From the NCBI RefSeq assembly GCF_013214165.1, contig NZ_JABSSM010000006.1:1-46394 (forward strand): DNA of 46,394 nt, read 5' to 3'. Positions 1 through 7,997 of this stretch are shown here, in pieces. The position numbers were made by a program, and so were the translations under genes. The stretch is from Shewanella sp. (GTDB lineage: Bacteria; Pseudomonadota; Gammaproteobacteria; Enterobacterales; Shewanellaceae). Within the stretch, counting starts at the first letter, position 1; the number at the start of each line of letters is the position of its first letter. The notes under the pieces are model-generated. The model saw only the letters and a program-made list of their open reading frames with translations. It was not told where the DNA came from and ran no database searches.

Positions 1-18
1 CCCCCCCCCCCCCCCCCC
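1..18. repeat. Poly-C homopolymer at window start
   Basis: Eighteen consecutive C residues open the window and are followed at once by ordinary mixed sequence. A run of this length at the very edge is most simply a contig-end or low-quality artefact, although other long G/C runs (7 to 9 nt) do occur inside genes of this window. Confidence 0.8.
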
Positions 19-183
19 TCAGAGCACCTCCCGATACTTTATTTCTTCTCTTATTCATTTCAAGCCTCAAACTGGACCCATAGATAACTTAAAACTGGTA
101 CTAACCCATGTCGAGGTAATATCGTTACATTGAGGTAACAGTTAATTAACGATCGCATTTACTGTGATTTTGAGAGGTAAACC
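19..183 (+). promoter_or_regulatory. Leader of the nitrilase-family gene with repeated GAGGTAA
   Basis: This 165-base stretch has no gene. It contains three copies of GAGGTAA (113-119, 132-138, 174-180); the last doubles as the ribosome binding site of the next gene. A perfect 10-base palindrome GTTAATTAAC lies at 141-150. These are operator-like arrangements, but no known regulator consensus was recognised. Confidence 0.35.
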
Positions 184-1053
184 ATGAGCCAGTTTTCAGT
201 CGCATGTTTACAAATGGAACTGTCGGGGAGTGATAATCTCGCCGCATTAGGGGCCGAGATAGTCTTGACTAAACAGCGCTATCCTTGGGTCGATATGGTA
301 GTGCTCAGTGAACTATGCGTTAACGGCCCCTCTATCAAGCATGCGCAAGTGTTTCCCAGTGAGGCTGAGCAATATTTCTGCAGCTTGGCCAGAGAGCATG
401 ATCTCTGGTTGATCCCAGGCTCCCAGTTTGAACGTGACGGTGACCAAGTGTTCAATACTGCATCTGTGATCAACAATCGCGGCGAAGTGGTTGAGCGCTA
501 TCGCAAAATATTCCCTTTTTATCCTTATGAAACTGGCGTTACTCCAGGTCATGACTTCGTGGTATTCGATGTTCCAGCGGGATGCATCGCAGTGGCTATC
601 TGTTATGACCTGTGGTTTCCCGAGGTCGCACGCAGCCTGGTTTTCCAAGGAGCTGAAGCCATCATATATCCGACAATGACCGGGACTATCGATCGTGAGA
701 TAGAGCTCGTTATGGCTCGCTCAACGGCGGCGATGAATCAGTGTTACGTATTGGCGGTGAATGGTGCTGGAGATTACGGTAACGGCCAATCGATCGTCGC
801 AGGGCCTGAAGGGAAAGTGGTGCATCAGGCCTCGGTAAGCCATGAGTGTATTCCGGTGGAGATAGATTTTAGCCTAGTCAGGCGCACGAGAGAGCGAGGC
901 ATATTCGGCTTAGGCCAGCCGCTGAAGAGTATCAGAGACTGCAATCTCGATTTTCCATATAGCCATTCAACTGAACGTAAAAAGAGCAAGTTAAGTGATT
1001 TAGGGGAGCTGTCCGTATCGGGCCGGTATACACAAGCGAAAAGTGACCGTTAG
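184..1053 (+). CDS. Carbon-nitrogen hydrolase (nitrilase superfamily amidase)
   Basis: This 289-residue protein should hydrolyse a carbon-nitrogen bond (amide, carbamoyl or nitrile) in the cytoplasm. The superfamily's Glu-Lys-Cys triad is visible: Glu43 in LSELCVNG, Lys108 in ERYRKIFPF and Cys140 in VAICYDLWFPE. The core matches the usual 260-290 residue length; only the last 30 residues are Lys/Ser-rich and poorly conserved. There is no signal peptide. The ATG at 184 follows GAGAGGTAA at good spacing. It is the first of four same-strand genes, with a TonB-dependent receptor 108 bases downstream, so it may act on a compound imported by that locus. The substrate cannot be read from the sequence; formamidase-like or aliphatic amidase activity are both possible. 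Confidence 0.85.
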   Translation: MSQFSVACLQMELSGSDNLAALGAEIVLTKQRYPWVDMVVLSELCVNGPSIKHAQVFPSEAEQYFCSLAREHDLWLIPGSQFERDGDQVFNTASVINNRGEVVERYRKIFPFYPYETGVTPGHDFVVFDVPAGCIAVAICYDLWFPEVARSLVFQGAEAIIYPTMTGTIDREIELVMARSTAAMNQCYVLAVNGAGDYGNGQSIVAGPEGKVVHQASVSHECIPVEIDFSLVRRTRERGIFGLGQPLKSIRDCNLDFPYSHSTERKKSKLSDLGELSVSGRYTQAKSDR

Positions 1054-1161
1054 AGTCGTACACACTGGCCTACATGAGATGTTGTTACTTATATCGCGTT
1101 CGGTATATCACGGGTCATTTCTGTAAAAGACTATAAAAACAATAAAGATCTGGAGCCATGA

Positions 1162-3621
1162 ATGAAAACGCAATCAAAAATTATGTCTATTTCGACTAAA
1201 GGTATCTCACCAAGAAAGACTCTGGTAGCCAGCGCTGTGAGTGCTGTCTTACTCATGTCGATGCCTCATTTTCAACTGCATGCCGCTGAGGAATCACAAG
1301 CGACTAAAGGGACCATAGAGCGAATAGAAGTGACGGCTAACCGCCGCGCTCAGAGTATTTTAGAGGTGCCTTACAATATCTCAGCCGTCTCTGGTGACGA
1401 GCTTGAGAGGGGCAACATTGTCGACTCGAATGAATTGCTGCGTAATGTGGCGGGTATTACTGTTGTCGACCGCGGTTATCGAAATTCCGGGGCGGTTAAC
1501 GGTGTCGTTATCCGTGGGGTGAATGTCGACAGTGGTGGTAATGGCGATGTTGCCCTATCGGCAGTGCCAACCGTAGCCTCTTATATCAATGACACCCCCA
1601 TTTTTGCCAACTTCATCATGAAAGACATCGAGATGGTGGAGGTGCTTCGAGGTCCGCAAGGCACGCTTTATGGCTCAGGCTCCTTAGCCGGTACGATTAA
1701 GTATCGCATGAACAAGCCTCAGCTCGATGAGTTCTCCGGTGATATAGCCCTGAGTGCTGGTATGACAGCAGGCTCGAATGGCAATAATATGAGCGGCGAT
1801 CTGCTGCTCAATATTCCATTGTCAGAGAATATCGCCTTTCGGGCTAATATCGGCAAGATAGACAAGGATGGCGTAGTCGATTACGTCAATGTTTATCAAT
1901 TAGATAGCAATAATTATGCCCCCAAAGCCGAGGGCGGTGACTTGGCTCATGGTGGTCCCTCGTTCAGAAGTGTTGAAGATGCAGATAGCGTAGATATCAC
2001 TTATGGCCGTGCATCACTGCTGTATGCACCAAGCGATGATCTTTCGTTCTTGTTGTCTTATCAGTTCCAAAAAGATGAGATCGGTGGCCGCCGACAGGTG
2101 ACACGCGGAACGCATTGGGTTAATGGTATAGAAGAGGAATACGGTGACTATGAAAACGGTGCGGTGTTACTCGAGCCATCGGAGCGTGATGTCAGCTTAA
2201 TGACACTGGAAGTTGAATGGGATCTAGGGTTTGCCAGCCTAACCTCGAGCACCTCAAAATATGATCATACCGGTCAGTCAATCTCGGATAACACTGGTTT
2301 CTACGCTAAACAGAATTGGTTCTCAGATCTCTATTATGGCTCTCCACGACCCATGGCGATGGCGGATCGTGGCTACGAAGAAGAGGCTATCGTTCAGGAG
2401 CTGCGTCTGGTCTCTAACGAGACTGTGAACAATATCGATTGGGTGGTTGGCGCTTACTATATGGATCAGGATTCCTTCTCGACCCAAGACAGCTACATGC
2501 CTGGTTATCAGGAGTGGGCGGGAGCCGCGTTCGATTGGTGGCCAACCATGGCTGATTACGGCATGGTCTACACAGACAATGACTTCCGTTATCGTCGCAA
2601 TCAAAACTTCAAAGATACCGCCCTGTTTGGAGAACTCACCTATCATTTCAGTGATGAGCTGAGAGTGACCACTGGCCTGCGTGGCTTCAATAATAAATTT
2701 GTTAATAACACTGAGCTATCTTTACCCATCTGGCCATTTCTTGGGGCTGATCCCAGCTTTGATACCGAAGAGAGTGGCACGCTATTTAAATTTAACCTCT
2801 CCTATGATATCTCAGATGCCACCATGGTTTACGGTACGGTTTCTGAAGGTTATCGTCGTGGCGGTGCTAATGCAGTGCCCCTGACAGGCTCATTGGCCGA
2901 ACGCGAAGAATGGCAAGCATATGATTCTGACACAGTCATTAATTATGAAATTGGTTTGAAAGGCTATCTGGGTGATCATGCTCATAATTACACCTTGTCG
3001 GCCTTTGTGATCGATTGGAAGGATCCTCAGCTTAATACCGCCACCACATGGGGCTTCTTTGCCGCGACCAATGGTGATTCGGCGCGTACTCAAGGCATAG
3101 AGTTCGAGCTTAAGGGCTACCTCACAGACGATCTGAGCTATAACTTAGGTTATGCCTATGTGGATGGGCGTCTTACCGCAGATTTCTATACCCCGTCGGC
3201 AGTTGGGGCGGAGGATCCCATGCGATTGCAAGCCAAAGATGGAGATAGATTACCCAGCACCCCGGAGCATACAGTCAGTATCGGCCTGGATTATATCTAT
3301 ATGCTCAGCAACGGCATGGACTGGAGCACGCAGATCAACAGTTACTATCAGTCTGATTCACTCAACTACTTAGGAGAGAGTGATATTTATCAGGCGGATA
3401 TCGCGGCCTTCTCCCTGTGGAACTTCAATACTCGATTAAGCAGTGATGATTGGGATCTCAACCTATATGTGAAGAACATCTTCAATGAAGATGGCGTGAC
3501 TGGCAAGATCACCGAGGGGCATATGGGAACTGAACCGAGTCAAAACTTCTATGGTAATTCCTCTAAGGATTATATTAGCCAGCCAAGAACCATAGGCCTA
3601 TCGGCAAGGTATCGTTTTTAA
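1162..3621 (+). CDS. TonB-dependent outer-membrane receptor
   Basis: This 819-residue receptor should import a large or scarce substrate across the outer membrane using TonB energy. A basic N-terminus and hydrophobic stretch (residues 18-40) end in HAA, a signal-peptidase I-like site. A TonB-box-like IEVTA follows at 55-59. The plug domain starts near residue 65 and contains the family signature MVEVLRGPQGTLYGSGSLAG. The rest is a beta-barrel ending in the terminal aromatic ARYRF. Size and features fit the CirA/FecA-like group of marine gammaproteobacteria. TGGAG lies about 7 bases before the ATG at 1162. A terminator-like hairpin follows, separating it from the sulfotransferase gene. The substrate is unknown; neighbours suggest an organic nutrient rather than iron alone. 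Confidence 0.93.
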   Translation: MKTQSKIMSISTKGISPRKTLVASAVSAVLLMSMPHFQLHAAEESQATKGTIERIEVTANRRAQSILEVPYNISAVSGDELERGNIVDSNELLRNVAGITVVDRGYRNSGAVNGVVIRGVNVDSGGNGDVALSAVPTVASYINDTPIFANFIMKDIEMVEVLRGPQGTLYGSGSLAGTIKYRMNKPQLDEFSGDIALSAGMTAGSNGNNMSGDLLLNIPLSENIAFRANIGKIDKDGVVDYVNVYQLDSNNYAPKAEGGDLAHGGPSFRSVEDADSVDITYGRASLLYAPSDDLSFLLSYQFQKDEIGGRRQVTRGTHWVNGIEEEYGDYENGAVLLEPSERDVSLMTLEVEWDLGFASLTSSTSKYDHTGQSISDNTGFYAKQNWFSDLYYGSPRPMAMADRGYEEEAIVQELRLVSNETVNNIDWVVGAYYMDQDSFSTQDSYMPGYQEWAGAAFDWWPTMADYGMVYTDNDFRYRRNQNFKDTALFGELTYHFSDELRVTTGLRGFNNKFVNNTELSLPIWPFLGADPSFDTEESGTLFKFNLSYDISDATMVYGTVSEGYRRGGANAVPLTGSLAEREEWQAYDSDTVINYEIGLKGYLGDHAHNYTLSAFVIDWKDPQLNTATTWGFFAATNGDSARTQGIEFELKGYLTDDLSYNLGYAYVDGRLTADFYTPSAVGAEDPMRLQAKDGDRLPSTPEHTVSIGLDYIYMLSNGMDWSTQINSYYQSDSLNYLGESDIYQADIAAFSLWNFNTRLSSDDWDLNLYVKNIFNEDGVTGKITEGHMGTEPSQNFYGNSSKDYISQPRTIGLSARYRF

Positions 3622-3636
3622 TCGTTAGTCTTTAGC

Positions 3637-3675
3637 AGAGTCATGCTCGGGAGTGCATGACTCTACGCTTTTTAG
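3637..3675 (+). terminator. Terminator-like hairpin after the TonB receptor
   Basis: A perfect 10-bp stem (3637-3646 with 3655-3664) around an 8-base loop is followed by ACGCTTTTT. The short T-run makes it a plausible rho-independent terminator for the receptor gene. Confidence 0.7.
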
Positions 3676-3707
3676 CTGGTATTTAATGTGGGTTAAGTAT
3701 GATTCTG

Positions 3708-3740
3708 AAATAATAATCAAATAATAATCAAATAATAACA
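3708..3740 (+). repeat. 11-bp tandem repeat, three copies
   Basis: The unit AAATAATAATC occurs at 3708-3718 and 3719-3729 and, with its last base lost, at 3730-3739. It lies directly before the AGGAG ribosome binding site of the sulfotransferase gene. Such A/T repeats can act as spacer-length switches in promoters or leaders. Confidence 0.8.
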
Positions 3741-3747
3741 GGAGTTT

Positions 3748-5412
3748 ATGTCATTAACTAACGATTCATGTTCACAGAGTATTTCAGCGGCTAACTTGAG
3801 CGAATCTAGTCTGTTAACTGCCGTATGGAGTGCTATCGAGAGCCAAGATATCCCTAGGGCCATCACGCTGTGTCAGCAAGCTAATCGACGATTTACCCAG
3901 AGTGCTAATAGCTGGTTCGCAACCAGTAACTTAGCGTTTAGGTTGAAAGATCCTATTGCTGGACTCGCTGCAATAGACAGGGCGATTGAACTCGAACCGA
4001 CGAAGGCTCAATGGCAGTTACATCGAGTACATCTACTGTTAATGAAGGGGGATAGACACCAAGCCAGTGAGGCGGTTACTGTATTATCTGCGCAGAAATT
4101 TACTCGCTACCAAGATTATGCCGACCTTGCCTTGTTACTCAATAAACTCGGGAACCATGAGTTATCGGCGGCTAAATACCATCAAGCCATCGCATTAACC
4201 CCCGATAAAAATTCGACTGAGAAAGGTCAGTTGCATTTTAATCTGGCATCTATCCTGCGTTATCTAGGTCGGTTAGATGCAGCGGAACTCAGCTTCGATA
4301 AGGCTATTGAGCTCAATCCCAACGATTGTGAGGCATACCTGCAACGCGCTAGCCTGAGAAAACAAACCTTGGCGCATAATCATATTTTACAGCTGTCTCA
4401 GAAGAGTAGAGACAAGAATAATTCTCCGATTGGTCTGGCTCAGATCCATTATGCCTTGGCTAAGGAACATGAAGATCTTGGTCATTTTTCAGAGAGTTTT
4501 TCCGCGTTAACATCTGGTGCCCGAACTCGGCGTCAAAATATGAAATATTCGCTGAGTGGTGATCTCGATACCTTAGAGTCGATTATCACTCACTTCGACT
4601 CAGAACTAATGCGTCAACAACATCAGCCCAATCAGACCGACTCAGGTTATAGCGATGACGCGCCAATATTTATTCTAGGCTTGCCTAGAACCGGTTCTAC
4701 CTTAGTCGAGCGAATCGTCAGCAGTCACAGCCAAGTTAATAATGCGGGTGAGCTCAATAACTTTGCCTTGGCCATGATGACTGAGTGTAAAAAACTCACC
4801 GAGCAAGCCCCAAGGTCCCGTAGTGAGCTGGTGGCGCTGAGTAAGGCTATCGATTTTACCGCCCTGGGTCAGGCCTATATTGACAGCGTTCGTCCCATCA
4901 TCGAATTAAATGGGGGGGGAAAGCGTTTTATCGATAAATTGCCGCTTAACTCTCTCTATGTGGGTTTAATTCACCTGGCCTTGCCTGATGCCAAGATCAT
5001 TCATGTGAAGCGCCATCCCATGGATACCTGTTACGCCATCTATAAGCAGCTGTTTACCAGTGGTTATCCCTTCTCCTATGACTTGAACGAGCTAGGGCAG
5101 TATTACATCGCCCACCAGAGGCTAATGTGCCACTGGCAAGAGTTATTACCGGGCGTGATGCATGCCGTCAGCTATGAAGATGTGCTTGCAGATCTTCCCG
5201 GCCAAGCGAGAGGGTTAATTGATTACTGTGGTCTGGAGTGGCAAGAGGCGTGTGTAGACTTTCAACATAATCGCCAGGCGTCAACAACAGCGAGTGCGAG
5301 TCAGGTGCGTCAAGGCTTGTATAAGACTTCGAAGGGGCGCTGGCGCAGTTTTGCAACTGAGTTGGCATCACTGAGGGAGCAACTCGAGGCTGCGGGAATC
5401 GATTGTCGCTAG
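3748..5412 (+). CDS. TPR-repeat sulfotransferase
   Basis: This 554-residue cytoplasmic protein joins a tetratricopeptide-repeat half (about residues 25-260, with units such as AIDRAIELEP and SFDKAIELNP) to a C-terminal sulfotransferase domain (about 305-550). The 5'-phosphosulfate-binding loop is clear in FILGLPRTGSTLVERI at 308-323, and the 3'-phosphate-binding segment is in HVKRHPMDTCYAIY near 420. It should transfer sulfate from PAPS to an unknown acceptor, the TPRs probably selecting the partner. It starts at ATG 3748 after AACAGGAG. Similar TPR-sulfotransferases are common next to TonB receptors in marine Alteromonadales and Sphingomonadales. A run of eight G (4912-4919) sits in the reading frame. 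The cysJIH genes in this window draw on the same PAPS supply. Confidence 0.9.
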   Translation: MSLTNDSCSQSISAANLSESSLLTAVWSAIESQDIPRAITLCQQANRRFTQSANSWFATSNLAFRLKDPIAGLAAIDRAIELEPTKAQWQLHRVHLLLMKGDRHQASEAVTVLSAQKFTRYQDYADLALLLNKLGNHELSAAKYHQAIALTPDKNSTEKGQLHFNLASILRYLGRLDAAELSFDKAIELNPNDCEAYLQRASLRKQTLAHNHILQLSQKSRDKNNSPIGLAQIHYALAKEHEDLGHFSESFSALTSGARTRRQNMKYSLSGDLDTLESIITHFDSELMRQQHQPNQTDSGYSDDAPIFILGLPRTGSTLVERIVSSHSQVNNAGELNNFALAMMTECKKLTEQAPRSRSELVALSKAIDFTALGQAYIDSVRPIIELNGGGKRFIDKLPLNSLYVGLIHLALPDAKIIHVKRHPMDTCYAIYKQLFTSGYPFSYDLNELGQYYIAHQRLMCHWQELLPGVMHAVSYEDVLADLPGQARGLIDYCGLEWQEACVDFQHNRQASTTASASQVRQGLYKTSKGRWRSFATELASLREQLEAAGIDCR

Positions 5413-5474
5413 CTATCCCAGACAATAAACCTAGATGAAAACAATAAAAAACAATAACAGATAGGAAGAATAGC

Positions 5475-6677
5475 ATGAGTGAGCAAACGATTAATGAAGA
5501 AGTAGTTCATGGCATGGGGGGACCCATTGGGGGGGGGATTGATCCCAATGGCATCATAGCTCGGATTATTCTGGCCTTTCTGACCACTGCTGGGATCTTC
5601 TATATCAATATCATGCCAGCCGTGATCAATGGGCTCAAAGATGGCTTAGAGTTTACTAATCAGCAAGCGGGTTTTGTCAGCTCGGCTAACCTTTATGGCG
5701 CTGCCATTGGTGCCTTGACTGCCGTGTTCTTGATAAAAAAAATCTGTTGGAAGCGCTGGGCCTATGCGTTACTCCTAGCCCTGTTGGTCATTGATTTTCT
5801 GTGTATCTATATTCAATATCCAGCTGGGATGATCGCCGTTCGCGCCATCCATGGTTTAGTGGGAGGTTTGCTCGTGGGCATAGGCTTTGGCGTGATCTCT
5901 AGGACTAAGGAGGCGGATAAGACGTTCGGTTACTTGTTGTTTATTCAATGGGGCCTAGGCGGACTTGGACTCATGTACTTACCTGGCTTGGTTCCCGAAT
6001 ATGGTACAGCTGCCTTGTTCATTGCCTTAATGACATTCACTTTGGTTACCTTATTGATGATGCCATTTCTTCCCGCATACGCTATCAAGCAAGATGACAC
6101 CCAGCATCTGGTTAGGTCGAATATCGATTGGAAACCCTTGTCACTCAACGTCTTCGGTATCTTTCTGTTTCAAGCCGCAAACATGGGACTATTCGCATAC
6201 ATCATAGGCTTGGGTCGAGTAGAGGGCCTGACACTCGAGTTTATGAGTCCGGCTCTGGCTATGGCCAGTTGGATTGCGCTCATCGGTGCCTTCTTGGTGA
6301 TCGTCTTAGGCACTAAATTTGGTCGAACCTTGCCCCTAGTTGCTGCTATTTTTGCTACCGCACTCTGTACCTGGGCGCTCCATTACAGCGGTGATGCCAA
6401 TATCTATTTGATTGCGAATGTCGTTATCGGTATTACTTGGGCGTTTGTTTTACCTTATTTGTTCGGGATCTGCTCTGAGCTAGATAGCGCGGGTCAGATG
6501 GCAGCACTGGGAGGTTTTGCCTCTAAGATGGGCCTAGCGACTGGACCTATGGTCGCTGCCTTCTTGCTTGGGGAAGACAATTATACTCTGGTGATAGATA
6601 TTGCCGTTATCACTCTGATTATCTGCGCCTTCGTGATCATTTATCCCGCTAGGTTATTAGATAAGCAGGCCAACTAA
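5475..6677 (+). CDS. MFS transporter
   Basis: This 400-residue inner-membrane protein has about twelve hydrophobic segments, starting with IIARIILAFLTTAGIFYINIMPAV (roughly residues 27-50), and a central cytoplasmic loop near 200-215, as in the major facilitator superfamily. It lacks a recognised substrate signature. AGGAAG precedes the ATG at 5475, 62 bases after the sulfotransferase stop, so both are probably cotranscribed. It likely moves the substrate of the receptor/sulfotransferase locus across the inner membrane, or exports a product. The N-terminal tail is unusually Gly-rich and encoded by runs of six G (5516-5521) and nine G (5529-5537), a sequence prone to slippage. Confidence 0.85.
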   Translation: MSEQTINEEVVHGMGGPIGGGIDPNGIIARIILAFLTTAGIFYINIMPAVINGLKDGLEFTNQQAGFVSSANLYGAAIGALTAVFLIKKICWKRWAYALLLALLVIDFLCIYIQYPAGMIAVRAIHGLVGGLLVGIGFGVISRTKEADKTFGYLLFIQWGLGGLGLMYLPGLVPEYGTAALFIALMTFTLVTLLMMPFLPAYAIKQDDTQHLVRSNIDWKPLSLNVFGIFLFQAANMGLFAYIIGLGRVEGLTLEFMSPALAMASWIALIGAFLVIVLGTKFGRTLPLVAAIFATALCTWALHYSGDANIYLIANVVIGITWAFVLPYLFGICSELDSAGQMAALGGFASKMGLATGPMVAAFLLGEDNYTLVIDIAVITLIICAFVIIYPARLLDKQAN

Positions 6678-6818
6678 CGAGAGAAAATAGGCTCTAATCT
6701 GATTCAAATTGCCCTGGGGATATCTTAAGAAAACTTGCTAAGTCACTAAGTTCAGCGTAAAACAGCCTCAAACAACCTAAATATCTCTATTTTTTGAAAG
6801 AAACTGGAAGGCTAAATT

Positions 6819-7607
6819 TTGGAACATTTTGTTTGGAACATAGACCCGGTATTGATCTCCTTCATGGGGCTAAAAGTGCATTGGTATGGTGCCCTGTTCG
6901 CGACGGCTATTGCCTGTGGTTTTCAGGTGATGAAGCACATCTATATCAAGGAGAAGCTGCCAGTCGAATCGTTAGATAATCTGCTGATGTATTGTGTTAT
7001 CGGTATTATCGTCGGTGCTCGCCTGGCTCATTGCCTTTTCTACGATCCGGCCTATTATTTCAGTAACCCACTGAAGATTTTAGCCATCTGGGAAGGCGGT
7101 CTCGCCAGCCACGGCGGTGGTTTAGGCGCGATTCTGGCACTCTATTATTATCGCCGCAAGATGGATATGCCCTTCCTGTTCCTGCTGGATAGATTGGCCA
7201 TAGCCACGGCCATCTTTGGTTTCTTCGTGCGTATGGCCAATTTCATGAACTCAGAGATATTAGGTCTGCCGAGCAATGTACCTTGGGCTATCATCTTCGA
7301 GCGTGTCGATACCTTGCCACGTCATCCGGCTCAGTTATATGAAGCGTTTGCTTATCTGGCCATTTTTATCGGTCTTTGGGCTATTTACAAATACACCCAG
7401 ATGAAGCAGAAAGAAGGCGCTATCTTCGGCCTATTCCTGGTATTGGTGTTTAGCTCACGCTTTGCTATCGAATTCGTCAAGGTCAAGCAGGCGGCCTACG
7501 CCGATGAGATGACCTTGAGTGCGGGCCAATGGTTGAGCATACCTTTCCTCATTGTCGGCGTGGTGCTACTTGTGATGCCTTATTTGAACAAGAAGGCTAA
7601 GGCTTAG
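6819..7607 (+). CDS. lgt: Prolipoprotein diacylglyceryl transferase, Bacteroidota-like
   Basis: Lgt attaches diacylglycerol from phosphatidylglycerol to the lipobox cysteine of prelipoproteins in the inner membrane. This 262-residue protein has the expected seven or so membrane segments. Residues equivalent to the E. coli essential ones are present: His98 in ASHGGG, Arg138 in FVRMANFMNSE and Arg214 in SSRFAIEF. The wording of these motifs (WEGGLASHG, NFMNSEILG, GQWLSIPF) is that of Bacteroidota Lgt rather than the E. coli type, suggesting transfer. The start is a TTG at 6819 after TGGAAGG; no usable ATG lies nearby upstream in frame. It stands alone, not in the thyA context usual in gammaproteobacteria, so it is probably a second copy. 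Confidence 0.88.
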   Translation: MEHFVWNIDPVLISFMGLKVHWYGALFATAIACGFQVMKHIYIKEKLPVESLDNLLMYCVIGIIVGARLAHCLFYDPAYYFSNPLKILAIWEGGLASHGGGLGAILALYYYRRKMDMPFLFLLDRLAIATAIFGFFVRMANFMNSEILGLPSNVPWAIIFERVDTLPRHPAQLYEAFAYLAIFIGLWAIYKYTQMKQKEGAIFGLFLVLVFSSRFAIEFVKVKQAAYADEMTLSAGQWLSIPFLIVGVVLLVMPYLNKKAKA

Positions 7608-7632
7608 CTCGAGTCATTTGAGCCAAGCACAA

Positions 7633-7668
7633 CATAGCCGCCAGAGACATGGTTCTCTGGCGGCTATG
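7633..7668. terminator. Strong hairpin downstream of lgt
   Basis: A perfect 15-bp inverted repeat (7633-7647 with 7654-7668) encloses a 6-base loop, 25 bases after the lgt stop. There is no T-run on either side, so it may stabilise the 3' end or terminate with help rather than being a classical intrinsic terminator. Confidence 0.55.
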
Positions 7669-7845
7669 GGGTGTTTATCGTGCTGCTTTATATGTCGCTT
7701 TTAAGGCTGGCCATCGAGCCATCAGCGGATAAGTTTGCGTCGAATAACGCAGCAAGTTCTGCAAAGGGCCAGTTAATAGATAAGTAAATCATTTTTAATC
7801 TCTGTTTAGCTTGTCCCCGTTGAATGGGCTTGATAACCTGCGGTA

Positions 7846-7905
7846 ATGAAAACCCTATCCCTTAGTTACAACCCTCAGTTATCTTGGTGGCGCTCTCTTC
7901 TTTAG
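7846..7905 (+). CDS. Trp-rich leader peptide of trpS
   Basis: A 19-codon reading frame, MKTLSLSYNPQLSWWRSLL, runs from ATG 7846 to TAG 7903-7905. It has adjacent TGG TGG codons at positions 14-15 (7885-7890). It lies 92 bases before the likely trpS start and overlaps the first of three alternative hairpins. Tandem Trp codons near the end of a short leader before a tryptophan-related gene are the hallmark of ribosome-stalling control, as in trpL of enteric bacteria. The Shine-Dalgarno sequence is poor (CTGCGG). The peptide itself probably has no function beyond translation. Confidence 0.75.
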   Translation: MKTLSLSYNPQLSWWRSLL

Positions 7906-7979
7906 AGCGGCACATCTCATCATGTTCATAAGCCGCCGGATGGTAGCTAATGGATCTCAATCATAGTGTCTCCGGTGGT
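7891..7979 (+). promoter_or_regulatory. Putative tryptophan attenuator of trpS
   Basis: Three overlapping pairings can be drawn. Segment 1 CGCTCT (7891-7896) pairs with segment 2 AGAGCG (7904-7909). Segment 2 GCGGC (7907-7911) pairs with segment 3 GCCGC (7932-7936). Segment 3 (7932-7940) pairs with segment 4 TCCGGTGGT (7971-7979) over 9 bp with two G-U pairs. Segment 1 directly follows the two Trp codons, so a ribosome stalled there would free segment 2 to block 3:4. The 3:4 stem lacks a T-run but ends 7 bases before the trpS AGGAG, so control could be at translation initiation or rho-dependent termination. Confidence 0.6.
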
Positions 7980-7997
7980 ATTAATCAGGAGTCAATT

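Noticed and set aside
7769..7793. Possible TrpR operator upstream of the trp leader
   Set aside because: GCCAGTTAATAG only partly matches the TrpR palindrome and lacks symmetry.
7950..7997. Upstream ATG as the trpS start
   Set aside because: It lacks a Shine-Dalgarno sequence and lies in the loop of the putative attenuator, while ATG 7998 has AGGAG at proper spacing.
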